Shown: positions 16,860-28,698, counted from the stretch's first letter. The stretch: 64,000 nucleotides of DNA from Pseudomonas sp. GD04019 (GCF_029837695.1 NZ_JAOEEA010000011.1:117775-181774); one strand, 5' to 3'. The notes: generated from the sequence alone by a model not told the origin. Translations and numbers: made by a program.

Positions 16860-17743
16860 GTGTAAGAACCCCCGGTCAGCGCTTCCGCGATGCCATCGCT
16901 GCCGAGCAGCCGCTGCAGGTGATCGGCGCGATCAACGCCAACCACGCGCTGCTGGCCAAGCGTGCCGGCTTCCAGGCCATCTACCTCTCCGGTGGCGGAG
17001 TCGCCGCAGGTTCCCTGGGCCTGCCGGACCTGGGCATCAACACCCTGGACGACGTGCTCACCGACGTGCGCCGCATCACCGATGTCTGCGACCTGCCGCT
17101 GCTGGTGGATATCGACACCGGCTTCGGTCCCAGCGCCTTCAATATCGAGCGCACCATCAAGAACCTGATCAAGGCCGGCGCCGCCGCCGCCCATATCGAG
17201 GACCAGGTCGGCGCCAAACGCTGCGGTCACCGTCCGGGCAAGGAAATCGTCTCCTGCGAAGAAATGGTTGACCGTGTGCGTGCCGCCGCCGATGCCAAGA
17301 CCGACCCGAACTTCTTCCTGATCGCCCGTACCGACGCGATCCAGGCCGAGGGTGTGGACGCCGCCATCGAGCGTTGCCAGCGCTACGTGGAGGCGGGCGC
17401 CGATGGCATCTTCGCCGAGGCCGCCTACGACCTGCCGACCTACAAGCGCTTCGTCGATGCGCTGAACGTGCCGGTGCTGGCCAACATCACCGAGTTCGGC
17501 GCCACGCCGCTGTTCACCCGCGACGAGCTGGCCTCGGTCGGCGTGGCCATCCAGCTGTATCCGCTGTCCGCCTTCCGTGCGGCCAACAAGGCGGCGGAAA
17601 GTGTCTACACCTCGATCCGCCAGAACGGCCATCAGAAAGACGTCATCGAGCTGATGCAGACTCGCGCCGAGCTGTACGACCGCATTGGCTACCACGCCTT
17701 CGAGCAGAAGCTCGACGCGCTGTTCGCCGCTGGCAAGAAGTGA
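16856..17743 (+). CDS. prpB: Methylisocitrate lyase
   Basis: 295 residues, isocitrate-lyase/PEP-mutase superfamily barrel. Visible signatures are YLSGGGVAAGSLGLPDLGI, LLVDIDTGFG (metal-binding Asp), HIEDQVGAKRCGHRPGKE with the catalytic KRCGH loop, and FLIARTDA. It splits 2-methylisocitrate into pyruvate and succinate, the last step of the methylcitrate cycle. GAGGTGAGTC precedes its ATG. Confidence 0.95.
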   Translation: MSVRTPGQRFRDAIAAEQPLQVIGAINANHALLAKRAGFQAIYLSGGGVAAGSLGLPDLGINTLDDVLTDVRRITDVCDLPLLVDIDTGFGPSAFNIERTIKNLIKAGAAAAHIEDQVGAKRCGHRPGKEIVSCEEMVDRVRAAADAKTDPNFFLIARTDAIQAEGVDAAIERCQRYVEAGADGIFAEAAYDLPTYKRFVDALNVPVLANITEFGATPLFTRDELASVGVAIQLYPLSAFRAANKAAESVYTSIRQNGHQKDVIELMQTRAELYDRIGYHAFEQKLDALFAAGKK

Positions 17744-17750
17744 TCGGCTC

Positions 17751-17770
17751 GCAGGCCGTACATGGCCTGC
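17751..17770 (+). promoter_or_regulatory. Hairpin between prpB and prpC
   Basis: GCAGGCC-GTACAT-GGCCTGC, a seven-base stem with no T run, so not a terminator. It may set differential stability of the prpB and prpC segments of the mRNA. Confidence 0.4.
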
Positions 17771-17814
17771 CACAACAATAAGCAGTACTACCGGATTCAG
17801 ATGAGGAGAGAGCG

Positions 17815-18978
17815 ATGAGCGCTTCCGTAGACACCACCACGCCAGGCTTCAAGCCGAAGAAGTCCGTCGCCCTGAGCGGCACCGCCGCCGGCAACACCGC
17901 CCTGTGCACCGTCGGCCGTACCGGCAACGACCTGCACTATCGCGGCTATGACGTGCTCGATTTCGCCAACCGCTGCGAGTTCGAGGAAATCGCTCACCTG
18001 CTGGTGCACGGCAAGCTGCCCAACGTTGCCGAGCTGACCGCCTACAAGGCCAAGCTCAAGGCCCTGCGTGGCATCCCTGCGGCGCTCAAGGCCTCCCTGG
18101 AGCAACTGCCGCCGTCCGCCCACCCGATGGACGTGATGCGCACCGCCGTGTCCGTGCTCGGTTGTGTGTCGCCGGAGAAGGACGACCACAACCACCCGGG
18201 CGCCCGCGATATCGCCGACAAGCTGATGGCCTCGCTGGGTTCGGCGCTGCTCTACTGGTACCACTTCAGCCACAACGGCAAGCGTATCGACGTGGAAACC
18301 GACGATGACTCCATCGGCGGCCATTTCCTCCATCTGCTGCACGGCGAGAAGCCGCGCGAATCCTGGGTGCGCGCCATGCACACCTCGCTCAACCTGTACG
18401 CCGAGCACGAGTTCAACGCCTCCACCTTCACCTCGCGGGTGATCGCCGGGACCGGCTCCGACATGTATTCCTGCATCGCCGGCGCCATCGGCGCGCTGCG
18501 CGGGCCGAAGCATGGCGGCGCCAACGAGGTGGCCTTCGAGATCCAGAAGCGCTACGACAACCCGGACGAGGCCGAGGCCGACATCCGTGCTCGCGTGGAG
18601 AAGAAGGAAGTGGTGATCGGCTTCGGTCACCCGGTCTACACCGTTGCTGATCCGCGCAACAAGGTAATCAAGGAAGTGGCGCGCGAGCTTTCCGCCGAGC
18701 AGTCCAACACCAAGATGTTCGACATCGCCGAGCGCCTGGAAACCATCATGTGGGACATCAAGAAGATGTTCCCCAACCTCGACTGGTTCAGCGCCGTCAG
18801 CTACCACATGATGGGCGTGCCCACCGCCATGTTCACCCCGCTGTTCGTCATCGCCCGCACTTCCGGCTGGTCCAGCCACGTCATCGAGCAACGCATCGAC
18901 GGCAAGATCATCCGCCCGAGCGCCAACTACACAGGCCCAGAGGACCTGAAGTTCGTGCCGCTCAAGGATCGTCCCTAA
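17815..18978 (+). CDS. prpC: 2-methylcitrate synthase
   Basis: 387 residues, citrate-synthase fold. Features are LSGTAAGNTALCTVG near the N-terminus typical of PrpC, LHYRGYDVLDFA, HGAKPRxS-like EKPRESWVRAMHTSLNLYAEHEFNAS with the catalytic His, GPKHGGANEVAF, GFGHPVY and the Asp/Arg-containing LDWFSAVSYHMMGVP. It condenses propionyl-CoA with oxaloacetate. GAGGAGAGAGCG precedes the ATG. An AACAATAA A-rich motif lies about 35 bases upstream. Confidence 0.95.
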   Translation: MSASVDTTTPGFKPKKSVALSGTAAGNTALCTVGRTGNDLHYRGYDVLDFANRCEFEEIAHLLVHGKLPNVAELTAYKAKLKALRGIPAALKASLEQLPPSAHPMDVMRTAVSVLGCVSPEKDDHNHPGARDIADKLMASLGSALLYWYHFSHNGKRIDVETDDDSIGGHFLHLLHGEKPRESWVRAMHTSLNLYAEHEFNASTFTSRVIAGTGSDMYSCIAGAIGALRGPKHGGANEVAFEIQKRYDNPDEAEADIRARVEKKEVVIGFGHPVYTVADPRNKVIKEVARELSAEQSNTKMFDIAERLETIMWDIKKMFPNLDWFSAVSYHMMGVPTAMFTPLFVIARTSGWSSHVIEQRIDGKIIRPSANYTGPEDLKFVPLKDRP

Positions 18979-18983
18979 TTATT

Positions 18984-21617
18984 ATGAAAAGCCCGATGAA
19001 CAACACCGTGAATAGCCAATACCGCAAGCCGCTGCCCGGCACCCAGCTGGACTACTTCGACACCCGCGAGGCGGTCGACGCCATCGAGCCAGGCGCCTAC
19101 GCCAAGCTGCCGTACACCTCCCGCGTGTTGGCCGAGCAGCTGGTGCGCCGCTGCGAGCCGGAGGCGCTGACCGCTTCGCTCAAGCAACTGATCGAACGCA
19201 AGCGCGACCTCGATTTCCCCTGGTACCCGGCGCGCGTGGTCTGCCACGACATCCTCGGCCAGACCGCGCTGGTCGACCTGGCCGGCCTGCGTGACGCCAT
19301 CGCCGAGAAGGGTGGCGACCCGTCCAAGGTCAACCCGGTGGTGCCGACCCAGTTGATCGTCGACCACTCGCTGGCCGTGGAATTCGGTGGCTTCGACCCG
19401 GATGCGTTCGAGAAGAACCGCGCCGTGGAAGAGCGTCGCAACGAGGACCGTTTCCACTTCATCGAGTGGACCAAGACCGCGTTCAAGAACGTCGACGTGA
19501 TCCCGGCCGGCAACGGCATCATGCACCAGATCAACCTGGAGAAGATGAGCCCGGTGATCCAGGCGCGCGGCGGCATTGCCTTCCCGGATACCTGCGTGGG
19601 CACCGACTCGCACACCCCGCACGTGGATGCCCTGGGCGTGATCGCCATCGGCGTCGGCGGCCTGGAGGCCGAGACCGTGATGCTCGGCCTGCCGTCGATG
19701 ATGCGCCTGCCCGATATTGTTGGCGTTGAGCTGACCGGTAAGCGCCAGCCCGGCATCACCGCCACCGACATCGTTCTGGCCATCACCGAGTTCCTGCGCA
19801 AGGAGCGGGTGGTCGGCGCCTACGTCGAGTTCTTCGGCGAGGGGGCGGACAGCCTGTCGATTGGCGACCGCGCGACCATCTCCAACATGTGCCCGGAATA
19901 CGGCGCCACCGCCTCGATGTTCTACATCGACCAGCAGACCATCGATTACCTCAAGCTGACCGGGCGTGAGCCGGAGCAGGTGGCGCTGGTCGAGCAATAC
20001 GCCAAGCTTACCGGCCTGTGGGCCGATGCCCTGGTCACCGCTGAGTACGAGCGGGTGCTGAGCTTTGACCTGTCCACCGTGGTGCGCAACATGGCCGGCC
20101 CGAGCAACCCGCACAAGCGCCTGCCGACCTCGGCGCTGCAGGAACGCGGCATTGCCGACGAAGGCAAGCTGGCGGCGGCCAAAGCCGAGGAAGCGGCCGG
20201 TCAGCTGCCGGATGGCGCGGTGATCATCGCCGCCATCACCAGCTGCACCAATACCTCCAACCCGCGCAACGTGGTCGCCGCCGGCCTGCTGGCGAAGAAG
20301 GCCAACGAGCTGGGCCTGATCCGCAAGCCGTGGGTGAAGACCTCGTTCGCTCCGGGTTCGAAGGTCGCCAAGCTGTACCTGGAAGAGGCCGGTCTGCTGC
20401 CGGAGCTGGAAAAACTCGGCTTCGGCATCGTCGCCTATGCCTGCACCACCTGTAACGGCATGTCCGGTGCACTGGACCCGGTGATCCAGCAGGAAATCAT
20501 CGACCGCGACCTGTATGCCACTGCCGTACTGTCGGGTAACCGCAACTTCGACGGGCGTATCCACCCCTACGCCAAGCAGGCCTTCCTGGCCTCGCCGCCG
20601 CTGGTGGTGGCCTACGCCATCGCCGGTACCGTGCGCTTCGATATCGAGCAGGACGTGCTGGGCTTTGATGCGAGCGGCAAGCCGATCACCCTGAAGGACC
20701 TGTGGCCGAGCGACGAGGAGATCGACGCCATCGTCGCCTCCAGCGTGAAGCCGGAGCAGTTCAAGCAGATCTATATCCCGATGTTCGACCTGGGCACCGT
20801 GCAGGAGGCCGAGAGCCCGCTGTACGACTGGCGCCCGATGTCCACCTACATCCGCCGTCCGCCGTATTGGGAAGGCGCGCTGGCTGGCGAGCGCACGCTC
20901 AAAGGCATGCTGCCGCTGGCGATCCTGCCGGACAACATCACCACCGATCACCTGTCGCCGTCCAACGCCATCCTGCTGGACTCGGCTGCCGGTGAGTACC
21001 TGGCGAAGATGGGCCTGCCGGAGGAGGACTTCAACTCCTACGCCACCCACCGCGGCGACCACCTGACCGCCCAGCGCGCAACCTTCGCCAACCCGCAGCT
21101 GGTCAACGAGATGGCCGTGGTCGATGGCGCGGTGAAGAAGGGCTCGCTAGCCCGGGTCGAGCCGGAAGGCAAGGTCATGCGCATGTGGGAAGCCATCGAA
21201 ACCTACATGAACCGCAAGCAGAACCTGATCATCGTCGCCGGTGCCGACTACGGCCAGGGCTCGTCCCGCGACTGGGCGGCCAAGGGCGTACGCCTGGCCG
21301 GCGTGGAAGTGATCGCCGCCGAAGGCTTCGAACGCATCCACCGCACCAACCTGGTGGGCATGGGCGTGCTGCCGGTCGAGTTCAAGCCGGGCACCACCCG
21401 CCTGACCCTCGGCCTCGACGGCACCGAGACCTACGACATCCAGGGCGAGGTATCGCCGCGCTGCGACCTGACCCTGGTGGTCAATCGTCGCAATGGCGAG
21501 GTGGTCAAGGTGCCGGTGACCTGCCGCCTGGACACCGCCGCCGAAGTCCATGTGTACAAGGCCGGCGGCGTGCTGCAGCGCTTTGCCCAGGACTTCCTCG
21601 AAGGCTCGGTGGCCTGA
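18984..21617 (+). CDS. acnD: Fe/S-dependent 2-methylcitrate dehydratase AcnD
   Basis: 877 residues from the ATG at 18984; a second ATG at 18996 (MNNTVNS) is possible. Aconitase superfamily, with iron-sulfur ligands in SCTNTSNPRN and ACTTCNGMSG. It opens YRKPLPGTQLDYFDTREAV, which is specific to AcnD. It dehydrates 2-methylcitrate to an aconitate isomer that PrpF isomerises. It follows prpC by five bases in the same operon. Confidence 0.94.
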   Translation: MKSPMNNTVNSQYRKPLPGTQLDYFDTREAVDAIEPGAYAKLPYTSRVLAEQLVRRCEPEALTASLKQLIERKRDLDFPWYPARVVCHDILGQTALVDLAGLRDAIAEKGGDPSKVNPVVPTQLIVDHSLAVEFGGFDPDAFEKNRAVEERRNEDRFHFIEWTKTAFKNVDVIPAGNGIMHQINLEKMSPVIQARGGIAFPDTCVGTDSHTPHVDALGVIAIGVGGLEAETVMLGLPSMMRLPDIVGVELTGKRQPGITATDIVLAITEFLRKERVVGAYVEFFGEGADSLSIGDRATISNMCPEYGATASMFYIDQQTIDYLKLTGREPEQVALVEQYAKLTGLWADALVTAEYERVLSFDLSTVVRNMAGPSNPHKRLPTSALQERGIADEGKLAAAKAEEAAGQLPDGAVIIAAITSCTNTSNPRNVVAAGLLAKKANELGLIRKPWVKTSFAPGSKVAKLYLEEAGLLPELEKLGFGIVAYACTTCNGMSGALDPVIQQEIIDRDLYATAVLSGNRNFDGRIHPYAKQAFLASPPLVVAYAIAGTVRFDIEQDVLGFDASGKPITLKDLWPSDEEIDAIVASSVKPEQFKQIYIPMFDLGTVQEAESPLYDWRPMSTYIRRPPYWEGALAGERTLKGMLPLAILPDNITTDHLSPSNAILLDSAAGEYLAKMGLPEEDFNSYATHRGDHLTAQRATFANPQLVNEMAVVDGAVKKGSLARVEPEGKVMRMWEAIETYMNRKQNLIIVAGADYGQGSSRDWAAKGVRLAGVEVIAAEGFERIHRTNLVGMGVLPVEFKPGTTRLTLGLDGTETYDIQGEVSPRCDLTLVVNRRNGEVVKVPVTCRLDTAAEVHVYKAGGVLQRFAQDFLEGSVA

Positions 21618-21621
21618 TTTT

Positions 21622-21695
21622 GTAGGGTGGATGGCGTTTTTCCATCCACCTAACCGGTCCCATGGTGGATCGGTGAAGCGTGATCCACCCTACAG
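21622..21695. repeat. 74-bp inverted-repeat (REP-like) element between acnD and prpF
   Basis: The outer arms TGTAGGGTGGAT and ATCCACCCTACA are exact complements. Inside are two hairpins, GGTGGATGG...CCATCCACC and GGTGGATC...GATCCACC. The paired-hairpin design and intra-operon position are typical of palindromic intergenic repeats. A single copy is seen in this window. Confidence 0.65.
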
Positions 21696-21724
21696 TCCAC
21701 TCATACTCCAGCCAGGACTCAATC

Positions 21725-22912
21725 ATGGCTCAACAGCCCCAGATCAAAATCCCCGCCACTTACCTGCGTGGCGGTACCAGCAAAGGCGTGTTCTTCCGCC
21801 TGCAGGACCTGCCGCAGAGCTGTCAGGTGCCTGGCGCGGCCCGCGACAAGCTGTTCATGCGGGTGATCGGCAGCCCCGATCCATATAGCGCGCATATCGA
21901 CGGTATGGGCGGCGCCACGTCCAGCACCAGCAAGTGCGTGATTCTGTCCAAGAGCAGTCAGCCAGATCATGACGTCGACTACCTCTACGGCCAGGTCTCC
22001 ATCGACAAGGCCTTCGTCGACTGGAGCGGTAACTGCGGCAACCTGTCCACCGGTGCCGGTGCCTTCGCCCTGCATGCCGGGCTGGTCGATCCGGCGCGCA
22101 TTCCGGACAACGGCGTGTGCGTGGTGCGCATCTGGCAGGCCAATATCCAGAAGACCATCATCGCCCACGTACCGGTCAGCAACGGCCAGGTGCAGGAAAC
22201 CGGCGACTTCGAGCTGGACGGCGTGACCTTCCCGGCGGCGGAGATCGTGCTGGAGTTCCTCGATCCATCCGATGATGGCGAGGAGTGCGGCTCGATGTTC
22301 CCCACCGGCAACCTGGTCGACGATCTGGAGGTGCCGGGCGTCGGTACGTTCAAGGCGACCATGATCACTGCCGGCATTCCGACCGTGTTCGTCAATGCGG
22401 AAGACATCGGCTACCAGGGCACCGAGCTGCGTGAGGACATCAACGGCGACCCGCAGCAGTTGGCGCGCTTCGAGCAGATTCGCGTGGCCGGTGCGCTGCG
22501 TATGGGGCTGATCAAGACGGCGGAGGAGGCGGCGACCCGTCAGCACACACCGAAGATTGCCTTCGTCAGTCAGCCCAAGGGCTACAAGGCCTCGAGTGGC
22601 AAGACGGTCGAGGCCGGCGAGGTCGACCTGCTGGTGCGCGCGCTGTCCATGGGCAAGCTGCACCACGCCATGATGGGCACTTGCGCCGTGGCGATTGGCA
22701 CGGCGGCGGCCATCCCCGGCACCCTGGTCAATCTGGCGGCTGGTGGTGGCGAGCGTGAGGCGGTGCGTTTCGGTCATCCGTCCGGCACCCTGCGGGTCGG
22801 CGCCGAAGCCAAGCAGGTCGACGGCGAATGGACGGTGACCAAGGCCATCATGAGCCGCAGTGCACGGATTCTGATGGAAGGTTGGGTGCGGGTGCCGGGC
22901 GACTCCTTTTAG
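21725..22912 (+). CDS. prpF: 2-methylaconitate cis-trans isomerase PrpF
   Basis: 395 residues from the ATG at 21725. PrpF/DUF453 family with IPATYLRGGTSKGVFF at the start, the catalytic Lys in GGTSKG, GGATSSTSKCVIL, and NCGNLSTGAGAFALHAGLV with the second active-site region. It isomerises the AcnD product to cis-2-methylaconitate. Together AcnD and PrpF replace PrpD, which is not found downstream; the next gene is a convergent exporter. Confidence 0.94.
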   Translation: MAQQPQIKIPATYLRGGTSKGVFFRLQDLPQSCQVPGAARDKLFMRVIGSPDPYSAHIDGMGGATSSTSKCVILSKSSQPDHDVDYLYGQVSIDKAFVDWSGNCGNLSTGAGAFALHAGLVDPARIPDNGVCVVRIWQANIQKTIIAHVPVSNGQVQETGDFELDGVTFPAAEIVLEFLDPSDDGEECGSMFPTGNLVDDLEVPGVGTFKATMITAGIPTVFVNAEDIGYQGTELREDINGDPQQLARFEQIRVAGALRMGLIKTAEEAATRQHTPKIAFVSQPKGYKASSGKTVEAGEVDLLVRALSMGKLHHAMMGTCAVAIGTAAAIPGTLVNLAAGGGEREAVRFGHPSGTLRVGAEAKQVDGEWTVTKAIMSRSARILMEGWVRVPGDSF

Positions 22913-22928
22913 GAAGCGCCCGCTGGGG

Positions 22929-23576
22929 TCAGTGGTTGTTGACGCCCAGCATCAGGCCGCCGGCGCCGACGAAGAAGGCGCCGGTGCTCTTGTTCAGGCG
23001 GCTGACGCCCTTGCGGCTACGCACTAGACGGCGAATCTGCATGCCGAACAGGGCGTAGGTGGTGGACGCGACGCACAGCTCAGCTAGCAGGTAGGTGGTG
23101 CCGAGGTAGAGGAACTGCTCGGCCGTCGGCTGATCCGGCTTGATGAACTGCGGGAAGATCGCCGCGAACAGCAGGATGGCCTTGGGGTTGCTGATGCCGA
23201 CCAGAAACTCGTTGAGCATCAGCTTGCCGATGGGCGGTTGTACTGGCGTGCGTTCGGCCAGTTCGCCGTCGCTGGTCCGCAGGCCACTGAACTCGGTGCT
23301 GCGCCAGGTCTTGATGCCGAGGTACACCAGGTACAGGGCGCCGACCCACTTGATGATGGTGAAGGCGGTCTCCGAGGCCAGCAGCATGGCGCCGAGGCCG
23401 ACCGCGGAGATGAACAGGAAGATGGCGTAGGAGGCCAGGCGCCCGAAAGTGGCCAGGATGGCCGCGCGGACGCCGTAGTTGATGCCGTTGTTGAGGGCGC
23501 AGAAGTTGTTGGGACCGGGACCGAGCGAGATCAGCGCGGCGATCGGGGCAAACAGTACTGCGTCCATCAGCGTCAT
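22929..23576 (-). CDS. LysE/RhtB-family amino-acid exporter
   Basis: 215 residues, five to six membrane helices. It begins MTLMDAVLFAPIAALISLGPGPNNFCALNNG, which contains the family's GPGPN motif in the first loop. The other segments are ASYAIFLFISAVGLGAMLL, WVGALYLVYLGIKTWRS and FLVGISNPKAILLFAAIFPQF. Substrate unknown, probably a neutral or basic amino acid. Lies downstream of ppsR on the same strand (20-base gap). Confidence 0.9.
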   Translation of the reverse strand: MTLMDAVLFAPIAALISLGPGPNNFCALNNGINYGVRAAILATFGRLASYAIFLFISAVGLGAMLLASETAFTIIKWVGALYLVYLGIKTWRSTEFSGLRTSDGELAERTPVQPPIGKLMLNEFLVGISNPKAILLFAAIFPQFIKPDQPTAEQFLYLGTTYLLAELCVASTTYALFGMQIRRLVRSRKGVSRLNKSTGAFFVGAGGLMLGVNNH

Positions 23577-23596
23577 GACGGTCACCGAGGCGTGGG

Positions 23597-24415
23597 TTAC
23601 TTGAGGCGGCGTTCGACGCCTTTTTCCACCAGGATCTTGGCCGAGATTTCCTCGACCGAGAAATGGGTGGAGTTGATGAAGTTGATGTTTTCGCGGCGCA
23701 GCAGGTTTTCCACCTCGCGCACCTCGAACTCGCACTGGGCGTAGCTGGCGTAGCGGCTGTTGGGCTTGCGCTCGTGGCGGATGGCGGTAAGCCGGTCGGG
23801 GTCGATGGTCAGGCCGAACAGCTTGTGTTTGTAGGGTTTGAGGGCCGCCGGCAGCTGCAGGCGCTCCATGTCTTCCTCGGTCAGCGGGTAGTTGGCGGCG
23901 CGGATGCCGAACTGCATGGCCATGTACAGGCAGGTGGGTGTCTTACCGCAGCGCGAAACACCGATCAGAATCAGATCGGCCTTGTCGTAGTAGTGGGTGC
24001 GGGCACCGTCGTCGTTGTCCAGGGCGAAGTTGACCGCCTCGATGCGCTCCATGTAGTGGGTGTTGCTGGCGATGGAGTGGGATTTGCCGACCGAGTACGA
24101 GGAATGCTCGCTCAGCTCGGCTTCCAGCGGCGCGAGGAAGGTGGAGAAGATGTCGATCATGAAGCCTTCGGATTGGCCCAGGACGTCACGGATCTCGTGG
24201 TTCACCACGGTGTCGAAGATGATCGGCCGGACGCCGTCTTTCTCGGCAGCATTGTTGATTTGCTGTACCATGGCCCGCGCCTTCTCCACGCTGTCTATAT
24301 AGGGGCGTGTGAGCTTGGTGAAGCTGATGGCCTCGAATTGCGCCAACAGACTTTGCCCGAGGGTTTCCGCGGTGATGCCGGTGCCGTCGGAAATGAAGAA
24401 TGCGGTTCGTTTCAT
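23597..24415 (-). CDS. ppsR: PEP synthetase regulatory protein (kinase/pyrophosphorylase)
   Basis: 272 residues, DUF299/PSRP family. It starts MKRTAFFISDGTGITAETLG and has the nucleotide-binding GVSRCGKTPTCLYMA near residue 155. It switches PEP synthetase off by ADP-dependent threonine phosphorylation and on by Pi-dependent dephosphorylation. It is divergent from ppsA, its target, across a 155-base shared regulatory region. Confidence 0.94.
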   Translation of the reverse strand: MKRTAFFISDGTGITAETLGQSLLAQFEAISFTKLTRPYIDSVEKARAMVQQINNAAEKDGVRPIIFDTVVNHEIRDVLGQSEGFMIDIFSTFLAPLEAELSEHSSYSVGKSHSIASNTHYMERIEAVNFALDNDDGARTHYYDKADLILIGVSRCGKTPTCLYMAMQFGIRAANYPLTEEDMERLQLPAALKPYKHKLFGLTIDPDRLTAIRHERKPNSRYASYAQCEFEVREVENLLRRENINFINSTHFSVEEISAKILVEKGVERRLK

Positions 24416-24570
24416 TGATGGCGGAGGCCTTAAGTCAGGAACGATTCTTGGCTATCATAGGCCCCCTTTGCCGGGCCCGTACTGGTCGGCATTGTGACTT
24501 ATTTCCTTGAGGCAAAGCCAGGCTGCGGCGGCGCTGCACCGGCTCTGCCACGTACAGTGGAGAGTTCACC

Positions 24571-26943
<2,373 letters not shown>

Positions 26944-26960
26944 TTCAAGCGTCATCCCAG

Positions 26961-26988
26961 AAGGGCGGGAGTGATCCCGCCCTTTTTT
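26961..26988 (+). terminator. Rho-independent terminator of ppsA
   Basis: AAGGGCGGGA-GTGA-TCCCGCCCTTTTTT, 18 bases after the stop. Confidence 0.9.
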
Positions 26989-27060
26989 ATGTATGGCTCC
27001 GGGCTGTTGTCCCGGGGCACGGCCAAGATTGCTCCCGCCATTTCTCGTGCAAGAAGCAGT

Positions 27061-28029
27061 ATGCAAAGCAGTAGTGAGTTGTTTCCCGTCGCCCTGATCA
27101 GTGCCGAGCTGCGCGGTGATCTGAGCGAAGACGTCTATCGCCTGAAGCCTGGCAATGCGCCGGACTTCTCCGTCGAGCTGGCGCTGACCCGCCTGGGCCT
27201 GACAGCTCAGGAGCAGCGCGGCGAGCCGGTGATCCTGCTGCACGGCAGTTTCTCCAACCGGCGTTTCTGGTATTCGCCGCGTGCCATCGGCCTCGGCCCT
27301 CATCTGGCGCGCGCCGGCTTCGATGTATGGATCGCCGAGATGCGCGGCCACGGCCTGTCGCCGCGCAACCAGGCCTACAAGCACAACACGGTGGCCGACT
27401 ACGCCCGCTACGACCTGCCGGCCATCGCTGCCTTCGTGCGCGAGCAGAGCGGCCGAGTACCGCATTGGGTCGGCCATTCGCTGGGCGGCACTACCCTGGC
27501 CGCCGCATTGGGCGGTGGTTATCTGACAGGGCAGGACGCAGCATCGGCAGCGCTGTTCGGCACCCAGATCAGCCGCATCTACTGGCCGCTCAAGGTGCCG
27601 CCGGTGGAGTGGGGCAGCCGTCTGCTGCTCAAGGGCTTCCACCACATCTCCGGCGCGCGCTTCAAGCGTGGTCCCGAGGATGAGCCGATCGGCCTGGCGC
27701 TGGAGAGTCTGCGCTGGCACCGCCTGTTCGGCCGTTTCGGCGACTCAGAGCGTGACTGGTGGGCAGGCCTGGCCGATGTACAGGTGCCGCTGCTGGCGGT
27801 CAGCGCCGCCGGCGACCTGCAGGACCCGACCTGGGCCTGTCGCAAGCTGTACGAGCAATTCCGCGCCGCGCCCCGCAGCTTCCTGCAGCTGGGTAAGGAG
27901 AACGGCTTTTCCAGCGACTTCGGCCATGTGGAAATGCTGGTCAGCAAGGAGGCGCAAGCGGAGGTCTGGCCCTTGATCGAGCATTGGCTGCGTGAGCTGC
28001 AACTGCCGGCGGAAAAGCAGCAGGATTGA
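27061..28029 (+). CDS. Alpha/beta-fold hydrolase
   Basis: 322 residues from MQSSSELFPVA. It has the alpha/beta-hydrolase order: oxyanion strand VILLHGSFSNRRFW, the FDVWIAEMRGHGLSPRN segment, nucleophile elbow GHSLGGTT (Ser), and a late His in SDFGHVEMLVS. No signal peptide. The substrate is unknown. A gene of this type also lies between ppsA and rraA in P. aeruginosa as I recall it. Confidence 0.87.
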   Translation: MQSSSELFPVALISAELRGDLSEDVYRLKPGNAPDFSVELALTRLGLTAQEQRGEPVILLHGSFSNRRFWYSPRAIGLGPHLARAGFDVWIAEMRGHGLSPRNQAYKHNTVADYARYDLPAIAAFVREQSGRVPHWVGHSLGGTTLAAALGGGYLTGQDAASAALFGTQISRIYWPLKVPPVEWGSRLLLKGFHHISGARFKRGPEDEPIGLALESLRWHRLFGRFGDSERDWWAGLADVQVPLLAVSAAGDLQDPTWACRKLYEQFRAAPRSFLQLGKENGFSSDFGHVEMLVSKEAQAEVWPLIEHWLRELQLPAEKQQD

Positions 28030-28157
28030 GGTTCCAAGCGCTCTGGCATGCGGCTAAGATGTGACGATTTCGCCGGTCCGGTCACGATTCGCTGCCTTTG
28101 CAGCGTCTGGCCTCCAGGCGCCGCCTACTCTGAGTTTCAACTGATAGGAGCATCTCC

Positions 28158-28646
28158 ATGCAATACGTCACTCCCGATCTGTGCGACGCCTACCCGGAAC
28201 TGGTTCAGGTGGTCGAGCCGATGTTCGCCAACTTCGGCGGCCGCGACTCCTTCGGCGGCGAGATCGTCACCGTCAAGTGCCACGAGGACAACTCGCTGGT
28301 CAAATCCCAGGCCGATCAGCCGGGCAAGGGCAAGGTACTGGTTGTCGACGGCGGCGGCTCCCTGCGCCGCGCCCTGCTGGGCGACATGATCGCCGAGAAA
28401 GCTGCGAAGAATGGCTGGGAAGGCATGGTGATCTACGGCTGCGTGCGCGACGTCGACGTGCTGGCGCAGACCGACCTGGGCGTGCAGGCGCTGGCCAGCC
28501 ACCCGATGAAGACCGACAAGCGCAACATCGGCGATCTCAACGTGGCCGTGACCTTCGGCGGCGTTACCTTCAAGCCGGGCCACTATGTCTATGCCGACAA
28601 CAACGGCGTGATCGTGTCCCCCGAACCGCTGAAGATGCCGGAGTGA
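28158..28646 (+). CDS. rraA: RraA-family protein (ribonuclease E activity regulator)
   Basis: 162 residues. It starts MQYVTPDLCDAYPELVQVVEP and has GGRDSFGGEIVTVKCHEDNSL, VVDGGGSLRRALLGDM and the YGCVRDVDVLA segment, the core of RraA and of related class II aldolases with the GDxR-type Arg-Asp pair. RraA inhibits RNase E in E. coli; many relatives are instead 4-hydroxy-4-methyl-2-oxoglutarate aldolases, and sequence reading alone does not fully separate them, although length and start favour RraA proper. Confidence 0.88.
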   Translation: MQYVTPDLCDAYPELVQVVEPMFANFGGRDSFGGEIVTVKCHEDNSLVKSQADQPGKGKVLVVDGGGSLRRALLGDMIAEKAAKNGWEGMVIYGCVRDVDVLAQTDLGVQALASHPMKTDKRNIGDLNVAVTFGGVTFKPGHYVYADNNGVIVSPEPLKMPE

Positions 28647-28698
28647 GCCTCGCGGAGCTCGCAGTGGCGGGCTCCATGTGGCGACAGTGAGCGCAGGG

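Noticed and set aside
18975..21062. 695-codon minus-strand frame opposite acnD
   Set aside because: Antisense shadow of a well-supported aconitase-family gene; no start signal and shadow-type composition.
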